64,000 bases of DNA from PALSA-1353 sp050012375 (GCA_050012375.1 JBEKHH010000018.1:16599-80598); one strand, 5' to 3'; positions 1 through 10,039 are shown, numbered from the stretch's first letter. The notes: a model not told the origin generated them from the letters alone. Made by a program: numbers and translations.

Positions 1-1
1 A

Positions 2-1126
2 CTTCCTCCAGGACAGGGCCCGGTTGATCCGCGTGGGGCGTTTGCGATGCCGCCAAGCCCAGGCGGCGGCGGAGGGCGGGGTTGGCCGCCGCCGGGAGCG
101 CCGGTGCCGATCGTGTTTCCGCCGATGCCGCCGTTTCCACCACGTCGCCGCGGCGGTCTCTGGATCGTCATCGTGCTCCTGCTGATCGCTCTGGCCGTTT
201 CCGTGCTCGTCAACATGGCCCAATTCGGCGCCACGTTGGCCGGGGCGGAGGTTCGGCAAACCGTGATCTCCGGTGAAGGCAGCGACAAGATCGCGGTGGT
301 GCCGATCGACGGGATCATTGATGACGATAGCGCACAAACGTTCGACAAAGAGCTGAAAGTGGTGGAGAAGGATTCGGCGGTGAAAGCGCTGGTGGTGGAG
401 ATCGACACGCCGGGCGGAACGGCCACCGCGGCCGATGAGATGTATCATCGGCTGGATCGGTTCAAGAGCGAAAAGAAAGTGCCGGTGGTGGTGGCGATGC
501 GCGGGATGGCCACCAGCGGAGGATATTACGTTTCGTGCGCGGCGGATTACATTTTTGCCGAGCCGGGATGCCTGACGGGGAACATCGGCGTTCTGTTTCC
601 GCGGTTCAACATGAGCAAGATGCTCGACAAGTGGGGCGTATCGGAGACGACGCTGACGGCGACGGCGCCGGGGCATTCGTACAAGAACGCCGGGTCGATG
701 TTCCAGCCGGAAAATCCCAGGGACGAGGCGTATCTTCAGGGGCTCGTGGACGGCACGTTCGCACAGTTCAAGACCGTGGTGCAGACGGGGCGGAAAGCGA
801 AGCTCAGCGACAAGCTCGGCGATATCTTCAGCGGCAAAGCATTCATCGCCCAGGATGCGCTGGATCGCGGGCTGGTCGATCAAATAGGATATCCGGACAA
901 GGCGTATGATTATGCGGCGAGCGCGGCGGGCGTGACGAGCCGGTCGGTCGTGCGATACACGCCAAGCCCGACGTTGCTGCAAATACTGACGGCTCGGTCG
1001 AATATTCAGCGTGGAGAGTCAGGAACTTCATCGGGAATGGTGAGCATTGACGGCTTCAGCATGGATGCGCGAGCGGTGGAGGGTTTGTTTACGGCGCGGC
1101 CGCTGTTGCTGTGGCGGGGGAACTGA
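2..1126 (+). CDS. sppA: S49 family signal peptide peptidase (SppA-like), 5' end outside the window
   Basis: Membrane-anchored serine protease of family S49 that degrades cleaved signal peptides or membrane proteins outside the cytoplasm. Numbering from the first ATG in the window (47), a Pro/Gly-rich head is followed by a positively charged stretch and one transmembrane helix (about residues 37-58). The S49 fold follows, with nucleophile Ser157 in an ATSGGYY context and candidate general base Lys213 in SYKNAGS, the Ser/Lys dyad of the short (Bacillus-type) SppA. The frame stays open and Pro-rich to the left edge, so the true start probably lies upstream. The stop overlaps the start of the next gene (TGATG), which implies translational coupling. 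Family assignment is confident; substrates are unknown. Confidence 0.9.
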   Translation, partial: LPPGQGPVDPRGAFAMPPSPGGGGGRGWPPPGAPVPIVFPPMPPFPPRRRGGLWIVIVLLLIALAVSVLVNMAQFGATLAGAEVRQTVISGEGSDKIAVVPIDGIIDDDSAQTFDKELKVVEKDSAVKALVVEIDTPGGTATAADEMYHRLDRFKSEKKVPVVVAMRGMATSGGYYVSCAADYIFAEPGCLTGNIGVLFPRFNMSKMLDKWGVSETTLTATAPGHSYKNAGSMFQPENPRDEAYLQGLVDGTFAQFKTVVQTGRKAKLSDKLGDIFSGKAFIAQDALDRGLVDQIGYPDKAYDYAASAAGVTSRSVVRYTPSPTLLQILTARSNIQRGESGTSSGMVSIDGFSMDARAVEGLFTARPLLLWRGN

Positions 1127-3477
1127 TGCGCGCCATGGGGGGTTGGGTGATTATGAGAATGCTGATGGAAATGGGTTTTAAGGCTTTCCCACGGCGGCGC
1201 CGTGGGCTTTGTTTTGGAATGTGCTTCATGGTGGCGGTTTTGGCGCGCGCGGAGTTGGTGCGCGCGGCAACGCCGGATGAGGTGCAGAATTCCATCGATA
1301 AGGCGGAGCAATATCTCTACGCGAAACAGATGGGCGGGAATTGGGAATCGGCGAAGAAGAAGAAAAAATCGGCCTCGCCGGCGCAAGACCGGGGCGGCAT
1401 GACGGTCACCGCGGTATATGCCCTGCTGTCGGCGGGGGAAAGACCCGAAAATCCGAAACTGGCGGCGGCGATCAGTTACCTCGAGGGGACCGATTTCACC
1501 AGCATCTATGCGCTGGGAATGCGTTGCCAGGTCTGGCGGACGCTTCCGCCGAATGACCTGGTGAAGGCCGCGCTGAGGCGGGATGGGGAGTTGCTGGTGA
1601 AGGGCATTTCTCTGGATTCGGGGATGTATGGTTGGAACGGAGTGGCGGCTCGCGCAGCCAGTGCGTATGGCGTGCAGGGCGTTTGGGCGTGCGCGCGGGA
1701 GGGGATGGAGATTCCGACCGGCTATTGGCAGAGTGTGAACGCTGGATGGAGAAAGATTCAGCGACCCGACGGGAGTTGGTATTACGGCAGGAAAACCGTG
1801 GATGAGAATCAGGTGTTGCCGATGACGGCGGGGGGCGTGGCCACGCTGTTTATTGCGCAGGATGAGCTGGCGCTGGGCACGAGCCCATCCTGCACGGGGA
1901 ATTTCAACGATCCGCGGATCGAGCAGGGACTGACGTGGCTTGGGGACCATTTCGCCGGCGCGTTTAAGGGGAATTATCTGTATGACGGGCTGTACGGACT
2001 GGAAGAAATTGGAGCGGCGAGCGGACGGAAATATTTCGGGAGCACGGATTGGTATGCGCAAGGGGCGGATTTCCTGGTGCGAACGCAGCAGGCCGACGGC
2101 TCGTGGGGGACGAGCCTGCCCGATACGTGCTTCGCGATGTTGTTCCTCACGCGGGGGCGAGCGCCCGTCGGAATGAACAAGCTGCAATATTTTGTGTCGG
2201 CAGACCATCAGGAGACCGAGGGGAATTGGAACCAGCGGCCGCGCGATCTGGCGAATTTCGATCTCTGGATGGGGCGGCAGGTGGAGTTGGATCGGCTGCT
2301 GAACTGGCAGGTGGTGAATCTGCGGGCGCAGGCGGGCGATCTGCACGATGCGCCGATTCTCTACATCGCCGGAGACAAGGCGCTGCATTTTGCCGACGAG
2401 TCAAAACAAAAGCTCAAGACGTTCATCGAGCAGGGAGGGATGATCCTGTTCAACGCGGATTGCGGGAGCGCGGAATTCACGGAGTCGGTGAAGCAGTTGG
2501 CTGCGGAGATGTTTCCGCGGATCGGGGAATTTCGCGAGCTGCCGACGAATCACTGCATTTTGAGGAACGAGCAGTTTCTGGGCAGCGACTGGAGGGATCC
2601 GCCGGTGATATTGGGATTCAGCAACGGGGTGCGGGAACTGATGATCTTGTTGCCCAAGGCTGATCCCTCGCGCGCGTGGCAGGCGCAGCTCACGGCATCG
2701 CGGGAACCGATGTTCGAGCTGGGGGCGGATTTGCTTCTGTATGCATCCGGCAAGAGGAATATTCGGGAGAAGGGCGAGACGTATATTGTTGGGCCGAGTT
2801 CACGGATTAGCGACACGAGGTCGCTGAAAGTGGCGCGGATTAAATACGACGGGTTGTGGGACCCGGAGCCGGGCGGGTGGCGCCGGTTGGCCGCCGTGAT
2901 GCACAACCGCGATCAGCTTGATTTGCAGGTGGAGCCGGTGGCGCTGGGGCCGCAAATCAGTCTCGGCGATTACAAGGTGGCTCATCTGACCGGGTCGGGA
3001 CATATCAAGCTGAATTTAGACGACTGGATTCAGCTTCACGCGTTCGTGGAAAATGGCGGAACGCTGATCATCGATGCGGCCGGTGGCTCGCCGACGTTCG
3101 GGCAGGATATTCGGGCCCAGCTTGGGTCGGCGTTTTTTGACGATGCGAACCAGCTCGATCAACCGCTGCGAGCGGGACACGTGCTGTACACGGAGGTCGG
3201 CAGCAAAATTGATGAGGTGGCGTATCGGGCGTATGCGCGGCACGTGCTGACGGAGGATTTCAAGATGCCGCGGATTCGGGGGATCAAGGTGGGGGATCGG
3301 ATCGGGGTCTTTTTTAGTGCTGAGGATATCAGCGCGGGATTGGTGGGGGAGCCGGTGGATGGAATCGTGGGATACGATCCGGATTCGGCGACGGCGCTGA
3401 TGGAGCATATGATTTTGTATGCTGAAAGCGGTGGCCGGCCGACAAAGGGGAACGGGGACGTCAGCGGAGTCCGTTAG
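1126..3477 (+). CDS. Squalene-cyclase-like repeat plus DUF4159 domain exoprotein
   Basis: A 783-residue exported protein common in planctomycetes, function unknown. After a signal-like segment (RRRR then a hydrophobic run ending near residue 50), residues about 60-350 carry Trp/Gly-rich helical repeats like prenyltransferase/squalene-cyclase toroids (for example WYYGRK, DGSWGTS). Residues about 400-560 match DUF4159 (APILYIAGDKAL, GGMILFNADCGS), and a second DUF4159-like unit follows at about 620-760 (HAFVENGGTLIIDAAGGS). The ATG at 1126 overlaps the sppA stop by one base; GTG 1111 and ATG 1135 are alternatives. A perfect 8-bp palindrome at 1188-1206 encodes the basic part of the signal region, so the start could also lie downstream of it. 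The function of DUF4159 is not established. Confidence 0.8.
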   Translation: MRAMGGWVIMRMLMEMGFKAFPRRRRGLCFGMCFMVAVLARAELVRAATPDEVQNSIDKAEQYLYAKQMGGNWESAKKKKKSASPAQDRGGMTVTAVYALLSAGERPENPKLAAAISYLEGTDFTSIYALGMRCQVWRTLPPNDLVKAALRRDGELLVKGISLDSGMYGWNGVAARAASAYGVQGVWACAREGMEIPTGYWQSVNAGWRKIQRPDGSWYYGRKTVDENQVLPMTAGGVATLFIAQDELALGTSPSCTGNFNDPRIEQGLTWLGDHFAGAFKGNYLYDGLYGLEEIGAASGRKYFGSTDWYAQGADFLVRTQQADGSWGTSLPDTCFAMLFLTRGRAPVGMNKLQYFVSADHQETEGNWNQRPRDLANFDLWMGRQVELDRLLNWQVVNLRAQAGDLHDAPILYIAGDKALHFADESKQKLKTFIEQGGMILFNADCGSAEFTESVKQLAAEMFPRIGEFRELPTNHCILRNEQFLGSDWRDPPVILGFSNGVRELMILLPKADPSRAWQAQLTASREPMFELGADLLLYASGKRNIREKGETYIVGPSSRISDTRSLKVARIKYDGLWDPEPGGWRRLAAVMHNRDQLDLQVEPVALGPQISLGDYKVAHLTGSGHIKLNLDDWIQLHAFVENGGTLIIDAAGGSPTFGQDIRAQLGSAFFDDANQLDQPLRAGHVLYTEVGSKIDEVAYRAYARHVLTEDFKMPRIRGIKVGDRIGVFFSAEDISAGLVGEPVDGIVGYDPDSATALMEHMILYAESGGRPTKGNGDVSGVR
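1188..1206. repeat. REP-like palindrome with CCCACGGC arms
   Basis: Perfect inverted repeat: CCCACGGC, 3-nt loop, GCCGTGGG, followed by CTTTG. The same arms with a different 3-nt loop recur at 39112-39130. Here it lies in the 5' end of the DUF4159 gene. Confidence 0.7.
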
Positions 3478-3546
3478 CCACGCGCGGTCGCGGCGCTCTC
3501 CGTATATTAATTTTGATCAGAATTTGGATTGGATTGAAGATTTACC

Positions 3547-3576
3547 TTGACAATCCCGCGCGGGAAGATTTATTTT
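3547..3576 (+). promoter_or_regulatory. Candidate sigma-70-type promoter for the giant surface protein gene
   Basis: TTGACA at 3547-3552, an 18-nt spacer, then TATTTT at 3571-3576. It lies about 135 nt before the strong start at 3712 in a 234-bp intergenic gap. The -35 is perfect and the -10 matches 4 of 6. Not tested. Confidence 0.5.
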
Positions 3577-3711
3577 AAGTCCACGTCGAAAGAATTGTCT
3601 CGGTAACCTTGGGTTGGGCAACAACCGAAAAGGATAACGCAATCTTTCGGCGAAACACATCATATTGGGTTGAGTCGCACCGTCTCGGCGGCGCAACTAC
3701 AAGGAGGAGCC

Positions 3712-6700
3712 ATGACCGTGCTGCATCCTTGGGGCGTTTCGGGAGGGAAGTCCCCGTCAAATATTAACGTCGCGAAAGGCTTTAGGACAAACGGATTCCG
3801 TAAATCTCATCGGCGGTTTCATGGCCGCTTGAGAGCGGCGATTCAGGCCGTGATCGAGCCTCTGGAGCAGCGGGTTCTTCTTAGCGTATCCGTGTCACCC
3901 ACCAATATTTACGCGGTGGAAACAAAGTCCTTTGACCCGGGTGACTTGGACGGGACGGGCTCGGTCTATGTGGCTTCGGGGAACAGCCTGTCCGCCGATC
4001 GCGTTCGAGAACAAAGCCTAACCGTCGATGGCTCGATGGTGATCGACCCTGGCAGCGGCGACGACGACCCCTCCCACGCGAGCGTGGTGGATAATTTGGT
4101 CATGGATACCAACAGCAGCGGCCAGTTCCTGGGAACGCTGGACCTGACCGACAACGCCCTGATCATCGAGACGACGGCTTCGAATCGCCAGAACGTGTTG
4201 AATATGCTCCAGGCCGCTCTTTATAGCGGGTACAACGGTGGTTCCTGGAATGGGACAGGCATCATCAGTTCAACGGCCGCAAGCAATTCCAATTACGGCT
4301 TGGGCTTCATTGTCAACGATGGCAACTATAACTACTCAACGGGAACCGACGGTAGTGGAGGGGCATCCGCGATTCATACGTCCTACGCCGGTCAAACGGT
4401 TGATGCAAATTCGATCATTGTTGCCTACACGCTAGTGGGTGATACAAACTTGGATGGGTTGGTAGACGGGACCGACTTCACCACCTTAGCGAGCCATTTG
4501 GCGCAACAGGGAATTTGGGCGACGGGAGATTTTAACTACGACGGCGTGGTTAATGATGGCGATTTTACCTCCCTCGTCATAAACGAAGGGAGATCCGTCA
4601 GTTTTTCGGCGGCACCGGACACCTCCACGGCGCCGCAGTACGTCGCCACGTTCACGGGTGCAACCGACGGATTGGCCAGCGGCTATACCGCCACCATCAG
4701 TTGGGGCGATGGGACCTCACCAACGGCGGGAACCATCATTGCCGCGGGCGGTGGGAATTACGACGTTCTGGGAACTCATACCTATCCGCTCGATCCGACT
4801 TCCAGCGGGGTCACCACCGGGACCTATAACGTGTCTGTTCAGGTTACGGAAACGGCAACGGAAGACACCTCTACCGCTATCAGCACGGCGTATGTCACCT
4901 TTGTGCCTGACCTGATGATCGACGGCGCGGCCAGCGCGACGAATAGCCCATACTCCCTTGACCTGTCGGCGATGTTCGCGACAGATTTTGACGGCGCCAT
5001 GAACGACATCAGTTCCTGGACGGTTGATTGGGGCGATGGCGACACCCAGACGTATTATCAAACCCCGACATTCAATCCCGGCTGGGCGGTTGTGACGCAT
5101 TCGTATTCGGGTTCCACCGGCTTATTTGACATTACGGCCACTGCCTTCGACGGCACCCATACGTACACGGCGCCGGAAACAATCCCTGTAGCTCTAAATT
5201 TCTCCGGCTCCGGCAATGGCGCGATTCAGACCACCCAGGGCCAGAGCTATAGCGGGCCTGTCGCCACTTTTGTCGGCACTCCCGATGGAGACACGAGCAA
5301 TTATTCTGCCAGCATCAACTGGGGAGACGGCTCGACCGTCGCCAGCGGGAGCATCGTCTATGAGGGCGGCGAAAACTATGAGGTTACCGGCAGTTATACT
5401 TATGAGCAGGAGGGAACTTTTGGAATCCAGGTCGGAATTACCGAGGCCGACGATGGCGCCCAGGTGTCCGTAAACAGCACCGCGGATGTCGCAGTAGCGC
5501 CGACAACCGCCTCAGCCATCACCCTGCCAGGAATCCTGCCGACATATTCGCCCAATGGACCAGCATCCAACCCGACGCTGCCCTCGGGCATGAATACGTT
5601 CACGCTCAACACAAGTGAAATCAGCGGTTCACCCGGCACGGGGGCTCCAATTTTCGCGGCGTCCGATCCCACGGCGCAGCCGGATCAGACCATTACCGTG
5701 ACCGGAAGCAATTTCACGGTTTATCCAAACGAAACCGACGCATTCGCCGATACGCAGTTCATTGTCTACGGACAGACGAGTTCGTCGAACGGAAGATTCT
5801 CAGATGCTCAAATCCAGGATCCTACACTGAACGGGGCGATGTTGACGATTGGCACATCCGAGCCCGCCAACTCGATGTATCTGGTATGGGCGGTGAATGC
5901 CAGCGGGGCAAGCGCGCCGATCGCCGTTAATGACACAACAGCTTGGTGGGCCGGGGCTCCCACCGAGCCGATCCAGCAATCTCAGTCTCCAACATCGGTT
6001 TCCGCGTACCTCGGCCAGACGTTGTCGGTTTACGGCGAAAACCTCTCGAACGGGGCAGCTACCCCGCAGTCCTGGGTATACCTCCAGCCGACCGGTGGCG
6101 GCAGCGGAACCTGGGCCACCGTGACGGCGGTCAATCCCTACAAAGTTGATTTTACAGTTCCCGGCACGCTCACCGTCGGCGATACTTACCAGATATGGAT
6201 TAATAATGGTCTGGGCGGCCAATATAGTTGGTCGGAAGCGCCAACGACTCTGAGCGTCGCGGCAAGCAGCGCGCCAACATGGTCCGGCACGACGATCAAT
6301 GTAACTTCGTACGGCGCTGTGGGAGACGGAAAGACGAATGATTATAGCAAGATTCAATCCGCGCTCGATGTTCTTCAGCCGGGAGATACTCTATATTTTC
6401 CGGCTGGTACTTATTTGGTTAACGACACCTCTGGCGCTTACCAACTGTTGATCCCAACAGCGCTATCGGACATCAGAATCGAGGGTACTGCAGCATCGAC
6501 GACGATAATAATATTTGGAGGTGCAACCCCGAGTACCGGCTTCGGAGCGTTCGAATTGGGCCAACCGTGGTATGGGGGAGCACCCGAAGGGCCAATCGAG
6601 TTTGATTCAATGACGCTCGAATACAACGGTACCGGCGGTGCGGGCGAGCTCCTTAGCTTGCGGCATAGCACGGGCGACACCTTCAATGGCGTGACGTTGC

Positions 6701-8328
6701 ATGCCAATTCACTCGAACCCATTGACGCAACCGGAGCGAGTGAGTTTACAATCACCAATTCCACCATTTTTGGAGGAACCGAGAATGGATCGATCTTCCT
6801 GAGCGGTGGCGCGGATGATTTTTTCAACAGTGACACATTTCTAATGCAGTATGACCCCGAAGCCGCATTAAATATTTGGGGGTCGCAAAATGTGAGCGTC
6901 ACAAATTGCGTATTTCAAGACTATGATGACTCGGCCGATAATTCGTCAGGGTTTGGTTTGGGGCGGATTCTCGATGCGCCGGCAAACGGCGGTTCACAAT
7001 CAAACTATTACTTCTCAAATAACGCTTCGATCAACCTAACGCCGGATCCATTTGGCCCTGGCAACGATGGGGAGCAAATTAACACTGAAGGAGACATTCA
7101 GCCTTACCATGGATCCATTGTCTCCGCTGGTAGCGATACGGTGAGCGTTGATATCAGCGGGAGTCCAACCCTTAGCATTGGGGAATACGTACTTGTGGTG
7201 AGCGGAACCGGAATGGGTGAATTGGAGCCCATCACCGGCGTATCAAATTCTGGCGATCGCTATACATTGACATTGGGCGGGAACTGGAATGACGAACCCG
7301 ATTCCACAAGTACGATTGAGGTACTCGCGGAGATTTTTAATTTGGCATTCATTTCCAATTCCCTTTCGGATGCGACCGGTGCTTATGGTAATGCGGGGTT
7401 CGAGTCTTGGGATGGTGGATATTCCGAAATATTTGCCAACAACATAGTTCAGAACGTGGCTACCGGCGCAGTGCTTGCAAGTGCTCTTCCGAGTGATGAC
7501 GGAAGCCAGTCACAACCCCAAATGTTTACCGAAGTAATCAACAATCAATTGGAGAACACGTTGCAAGGTGTGGATTTAGGGGGGGATTTCGAATCTGCGC
7601 CCGATGGAACTCCCAACGATGTTGGCGTAATCATTCGAGACAATAGCGTTGATGGAGGGGTCGCTGGAGTAACAGTGGACGGGCACGCGAGTCCTGCCAC
7701 ATTGGCCGTTATTGAACACAACCTGATTGCTACTTCGGCGGAGACTGGTATAGTTTACTATCCGAATTCTGATATGACGAACCCAATCGTTCCTGGTGCG
7801 GTTGTCGTGCAAGGTGATGACTTTGGCTCCCTTGCATACGATAACACAATCGTTGAGCCAGACTCCATAGAGGGCTCGAGCTATCCTCTTCCGGCGGGTA
7901 TTTACTACGACACCGCCTCTACATCGGGAATACTTCTTCGCAATAATCAGTATGAAAACTTTGACTCAAGCGTGTATGGGTACGCAAGTGGCGTTAGTTC
8001 ACCCTCTTTGTTTGCAATGCCGACAGATGTCTTGTACGCCACTGCGGTGTCTGGAGACAGCAGTAACTTCAGCTTTGCATTGTGGGACGATGGAGCCGCG
8101 AGCCGCTCTTGGTCCGCGGCGATCGAGTCGGGTACGGCGTGGCTCACCGTCGCGAGCGGCGACTCCAGCAGCGGTACGATTTCTGGTGAAGATGATAATA
8201 GCAGTGATTCGAACCTCTATCTCACCGCCAACTCCAGCGGTCTGTCGACCGGAACTCATACAGCCACAGTTACCATTACTGCAGGCAGCCAAACACGAGT
8301 AGTTACAGTAGTTTTCACGGTGACTTAG
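3712..8328 (+). CDS. Giant LEPR-xLL/dockerin-like/PKD/beta-helix/BACON-like surface protein
   Basis: 1538 residues. The ATG at 3712 follows a strong Shine-Dalgarno (AAGGAGG) and is preferred over TTG 3670. Order of parts: basic leader; LEPR-xLL-type motif EPLEQRVLLS (residues 49-58), a planctomycetal export or surface-sorting mark; a dockerin-like pair of Ca-binding loops (DTNLDGLVDGTD and DFNYDGVVNDGD, about 242-295); three PKD-like units each with a WGDG signature (about 300-600); two IPT/TIG-like segments (about 620-860); a right-handed beta-helix of the pectate-lyase-3 type starting VTSYGAVGDGKTND (about 861-1430); and a BACON-like Ig domain (about 1435-1538). Likely a secreted or surface polysaccharide-binding or -cleaving protein. 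The beta-helix half looks less GC-rich than the PKD half, which may mean a mosaic origin. A related tail survives as a fossil near 10.2 kb. Confidence 0.85.
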   Translation: MTVLHPWGVSGGKSPSNINVAKGFRTNGFRKSHRRFHGRLRAAIQAVIEPLEQRVLLSVSVSPTNIYAVETKSFDPGDLDGTGSVYVASGNSLSADRVREQSLTVDGSMVIDPGSGDDDPSHASVVDNLVMDTNSSGQFLGTLDLTDNALIIETTASNRQNVLNMLQAALYSGYNGGSWNGTGIISSTAASNSNYGLGFIVNDGNYNYSTGTDGSGGASAIHTSYAGQTVDANSIIVAYTLVGDTNLDGLVDGTDFTTLASHLAQQGIWATGDFNYDGVVNDGDFTSLVINEGRSVSFSAAPDTSTAPQYVATFTGATDGLASGYTATISWGDGTSPTAGTIIAAGGGNYDVLGTHTYPLDPTSSGVTTGTYNVSVQVTETATEDTSTAISTAYVTFVPDLMIDGAASATNSPYSLDLSAMFATDFDGAMNDISSWTVDWGDGDTQTYYQTPTFNPGWAVVTHSYSGSTGLFDITATAFDGTHTYTAPETIPVALNFSGSGNGAIQTTQGQSYSGPVATFVGTPDGDTSNYSASINWGDGSTVASGSIVYEGGENYEVTGSYTYEQEGTFGIQVGITEADDGAQVSVNSTADVAVAPTTASAITLPGILPTYSPNGPASNPTLPSGMNTFTLNTSEISGSPGTGAPIFAASDPTAQPDQTITVTGSNFTVYPNETDAFADTQFIVYGQTSSSNGRFSDAQIQDPTLNGAMLTIGTSEPANSMYLVWAVNASGASAPIAVNDTTAWWAGAPTEPIQQSQSPTSVSAYLGQTLSVYGENLSNGAATPQSWVYLQPTGGGSGTWATVTAVNPYKVDFTVPGTLTVGDTYQIWINNGLGGQYSWSEAPTTLSVAASSAPTWSGTTINVTSYGAVGDGKTNDYSKIQSALDVLQPGDTLYFPAGTYLVNDTSGAYQLLIPTALSDIRIEGTAASTTIIIFGGATPSTGFGAFELGQPWYGGAPEGPIEFDSMTLEYNGTGGAGELLSLRHSTGDTFNGVTLHANSLEPIDATGASEFTITNSTIFGGTENGSIFLSGGADDFFNSDTFLMQYDPEAALNIWGSQNVSVTNCVFQDYDDSADNSSGFGLGRILDAPANGGSQSNYYFSNNASINLTPDPFGPGNDGEQINTEGDIQPYHGSIVSAGSDTVSVDISGSPTLSIGEYVLVVSGTGMGELEPITGVSNSGDRYTLTLGGNWNDEPDSTSTIEVLAEIFNLAFISNSLSDATGAYGNAGFESWDGGYSEIFANNIVQNVATGAVLASALPSDDGSQSQPQMFTEVINNQLENTLQGVDLGGDFESAPDGTPNDVGVIIRDNSVDGGVAGVTVDGHASPATLAVIEHNLIATSAETGIVYYPNSDMTNPIVPGAVVVQGDDFGSLAYDNTIVEPDSIEGSSYPLPAGIYYDTASTSGILLRNNQYENFDSSVYGYASGVSSPSLFAMPTDVLYATAVSGDSSNFSFALWDDGAASRSWSAAIESGTAWLTVASGDSSSGTISGEDDNSSDSNLYLTANSSGLSTGTHTATVTITAGSQTRVVTVVFTVT

Positions 8329-8352
8329 CGCAAGAATTCTCGGTTCCGGACC

Positions 8353-9201
8353 TCATAATCGCTCAATGCGTTCCGGTTCGACACAGCCGCGTATAAGGAG
8401 CGAAAATGCAAGAAAACTTCCCCTTAAGCGGCCTGCGCGGTCTATCGTCCGGTCAGGCCGGAGTAACCCAAATGCGTTGGAGCAAGTTCCCTTTAGCCAA
8501 TGGCTAAGGAGGACTTCGTTGAACGGTATGGACCCTTTTCGCCAAAGATAATATGGATTCATCACCTGCGAAAATCCGAAGCGAACTCCCGAGAGCCTCA
8601 TTTTCTGTTCGAGCAGGTGTATTATGCGGCAGGCTTCGTATGTGCCCACTTTGCCGTATGGCCGGGAACGCGCGGCGAAGTCCGCGTCCTCGAGCCAGCC
8701 ATACAGGGGAAGGCGCTCGTCAAAACTAACGTGATCAAAAACTGACCGGCGTATGTTCATCGAACATCCCAATCCGCAGGCGCCTTCCCTGAATTCATCC
8801 GGCGCGGACCAGTGGGCGAGGGCTTGGCGCGCCTGATCGCGGCTCATGCCAAGACCATTGCGCACATTGGCAAAACAGATGGCCACGTCAGGACGTTGGG
8901 TGAAAATTCCCTGCACCCTTTCAAAATAGTCTTTGGGTAATTCAACGTCGTCATCCATCATGGAAACGATCTCGCACTTTCGATCCAGTGCAGCGATGGC
9001 CCTATTGCGTTGCCGCGTCAGCCCTTTGGTGCCGAAGAGAACCTGAATGCGAGGATCGGTTCTTCCCTCATCCCAATCGGCCGGCTCAACGGCCGAGATG
9101 ATGACCTGATCCGGCATTACCATTTGCCGGAATACCGATTCTACGGTCGCGCGGCATGATTCTGGGCGGCCCGTTGTGGGGATGATGATGGAATGAAACA
9201 C
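8353..9201 (-). CDS. GT2 family glycosyltransferase
   Basis: 282 residues with the GT-A fold opening typical of GT2 enzymes (HSIIIPTTGRPESCRATVES). A DDD metal/nucleotide-sugar motif lies at residues 83-85 (MMDDDVELP), and a later GWLEDADFAAR segment resembles the acceptor/catalytic ED motif. It probably transfers a sugar from an NDP donor to a glycan or lipid. The start is a GTG with no clear Shine-Dalgarno. It is followed on the same strand by nothing, and preceded by a methyltransferase 73 bp upstream; the pair may modify a surface glycan. It is convergent with the giant surface protein gene. Donor and acceptor cannot be inferred. Confidence 0.85.
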   Translation of the reverse strand: MFHSIIIPTTGRPESCRATVESVFRQMVMPDQVIISAVEPADWDEGRTDPRIQVLFGTKGLTRQRNRAIAALDRKCEIVSMMDDDVELPKDYFERVQGIFTQRPDVAICFANVRNGLGMSRDQARQALAHWSAPDEFREGACGLGCSMNIRRSVFDHVSFDERLPLYGWLEDADFAARSRPYGKVGTYEACRIIHLLEQKMRLSGVRFGFSQVMNPYYLWRKGSIPFNEVLLSHWLKGTCSNAFGLLRPDRTIDRAGRLRGSFLAFSLLIRGCVEPERIERL

Positions 9202-9274
9202 GAGACAATATTAGCCGGTGCGAGAGATCAAACAAGCCGGGTCCGGTTGGCACGGGGAAACTCAAATTGCCGCA

Positions 9275-10039
9275 CTACGGCTTGCGGCAAATCACGGCAA
9301 GATGTGAGTAATACATGCGCGACCAAAGCGGCCCGAATATCATGGGCAGGTATCGCCCCGTCATCAGTGCCTGCCACTGTTTAGCGGTCCCCCAACCGTT
9401 CTTGCGGCACATAAAGCGAATTCTCTCGGCGGGCTGCCTCGGAAAATATCGGCGTGATCGAATGGGACGAATGCCGGCATTTCCGAGCAACGCCTTGAAG
9501 GACGCTGCGGTGAAGAACTGGACGTGTCCGGCCGGATTTTTCGTGCGGTCTTTCAAATAGCTCTTCAGCCTGCAGAGCGGGAGATCTTCAAGGGGAACCT
9601 CAGCGATCAGATACGAATAATCAATCCGGCTGAGCGCCTTCAGCATTTCGTCCGGCTTGTCGAGATGCTCGATAACGTGGCTCAAAACGACGACGTCGAA
9701 ATGACCTGGAATCGCGAACGAGGAGGAAGCGATGTCTCCCGAGCTGATGTCGATCCCTTTGGAATTGTCTCGCAGGTATTGGATCGCAGGTTCAGAATAG
9801 TCTATGGCGGCGTATCTTCGTGCGTAATCCCTGCGCTGGCATTCCTTGATGACCTCGCCGGTCCCGCAACCAAGTTCGAGAATGCTGTCGGGGGTGACGC
9901 CGCATTGGCTCAATAGGAATCCAATGGAGTCAGTTTTATCGGTGGCTCCCAATCGCAGCCACTCCACCTCCGCGGCCAAATCTTTCCGATAAATGGCATC
10001 GTACTGGTCGCGTCCGGATTGAACGGTTGTTTCGCCCAT
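9275..10039 (-). CDS. Class I SAM-dependent methyltransferase
   Basis: 254 residues. The SAM-binding motif I is ILELGCGTGEV, the acidic strand-2 end is in AAIDYSEPAI, and motif IV is FDVVVLSHVIEHLDKPDEML, typical of Methyltransf_11/23 proteins acting on small molecules or glycans. ATG at 10037-10039. It lies just upstream of the GT2 gene on the same strand, so the two are probably co-transcribed. The substrate is unknown. It is distinct in sequence from the plus-strand methyltransferase at 10.3-11.2 kb, although both sit in the same small accessory cluster. Confidence 0.85.
   Translation of the reverse strand: MGETTVQSGRDQYDAIYRKDLAAEVEWLRLGATDKTDSIGFLLSQCGVTPDSILELGCGTGEVIKECQRRDYARRYAAIDYSEPAIQYLRDNSKGIDISSGDIASSSFAIPGHFDVVVLSHVIEHLDKPDEMLKALSRIDYSYLIAEVPLEDLPLCRLKSYLKDRTKNPAGHVQFFTAASFKALLGNAGIRPIRSRRYFPRQPAERIRFMCRKNGWGTAKQWQALMTGRYLPMIFGPLWSRMYYSHLAVICRKP

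Noticed and set aside
1006..2388. 460-codon minus-strand frame opposite the DUF4159 gene
   Set aside because: Rich in Arg, His, Pro and Gln with no motif; the plus-strand gene has clear domains, so it is a high-GC shadow.
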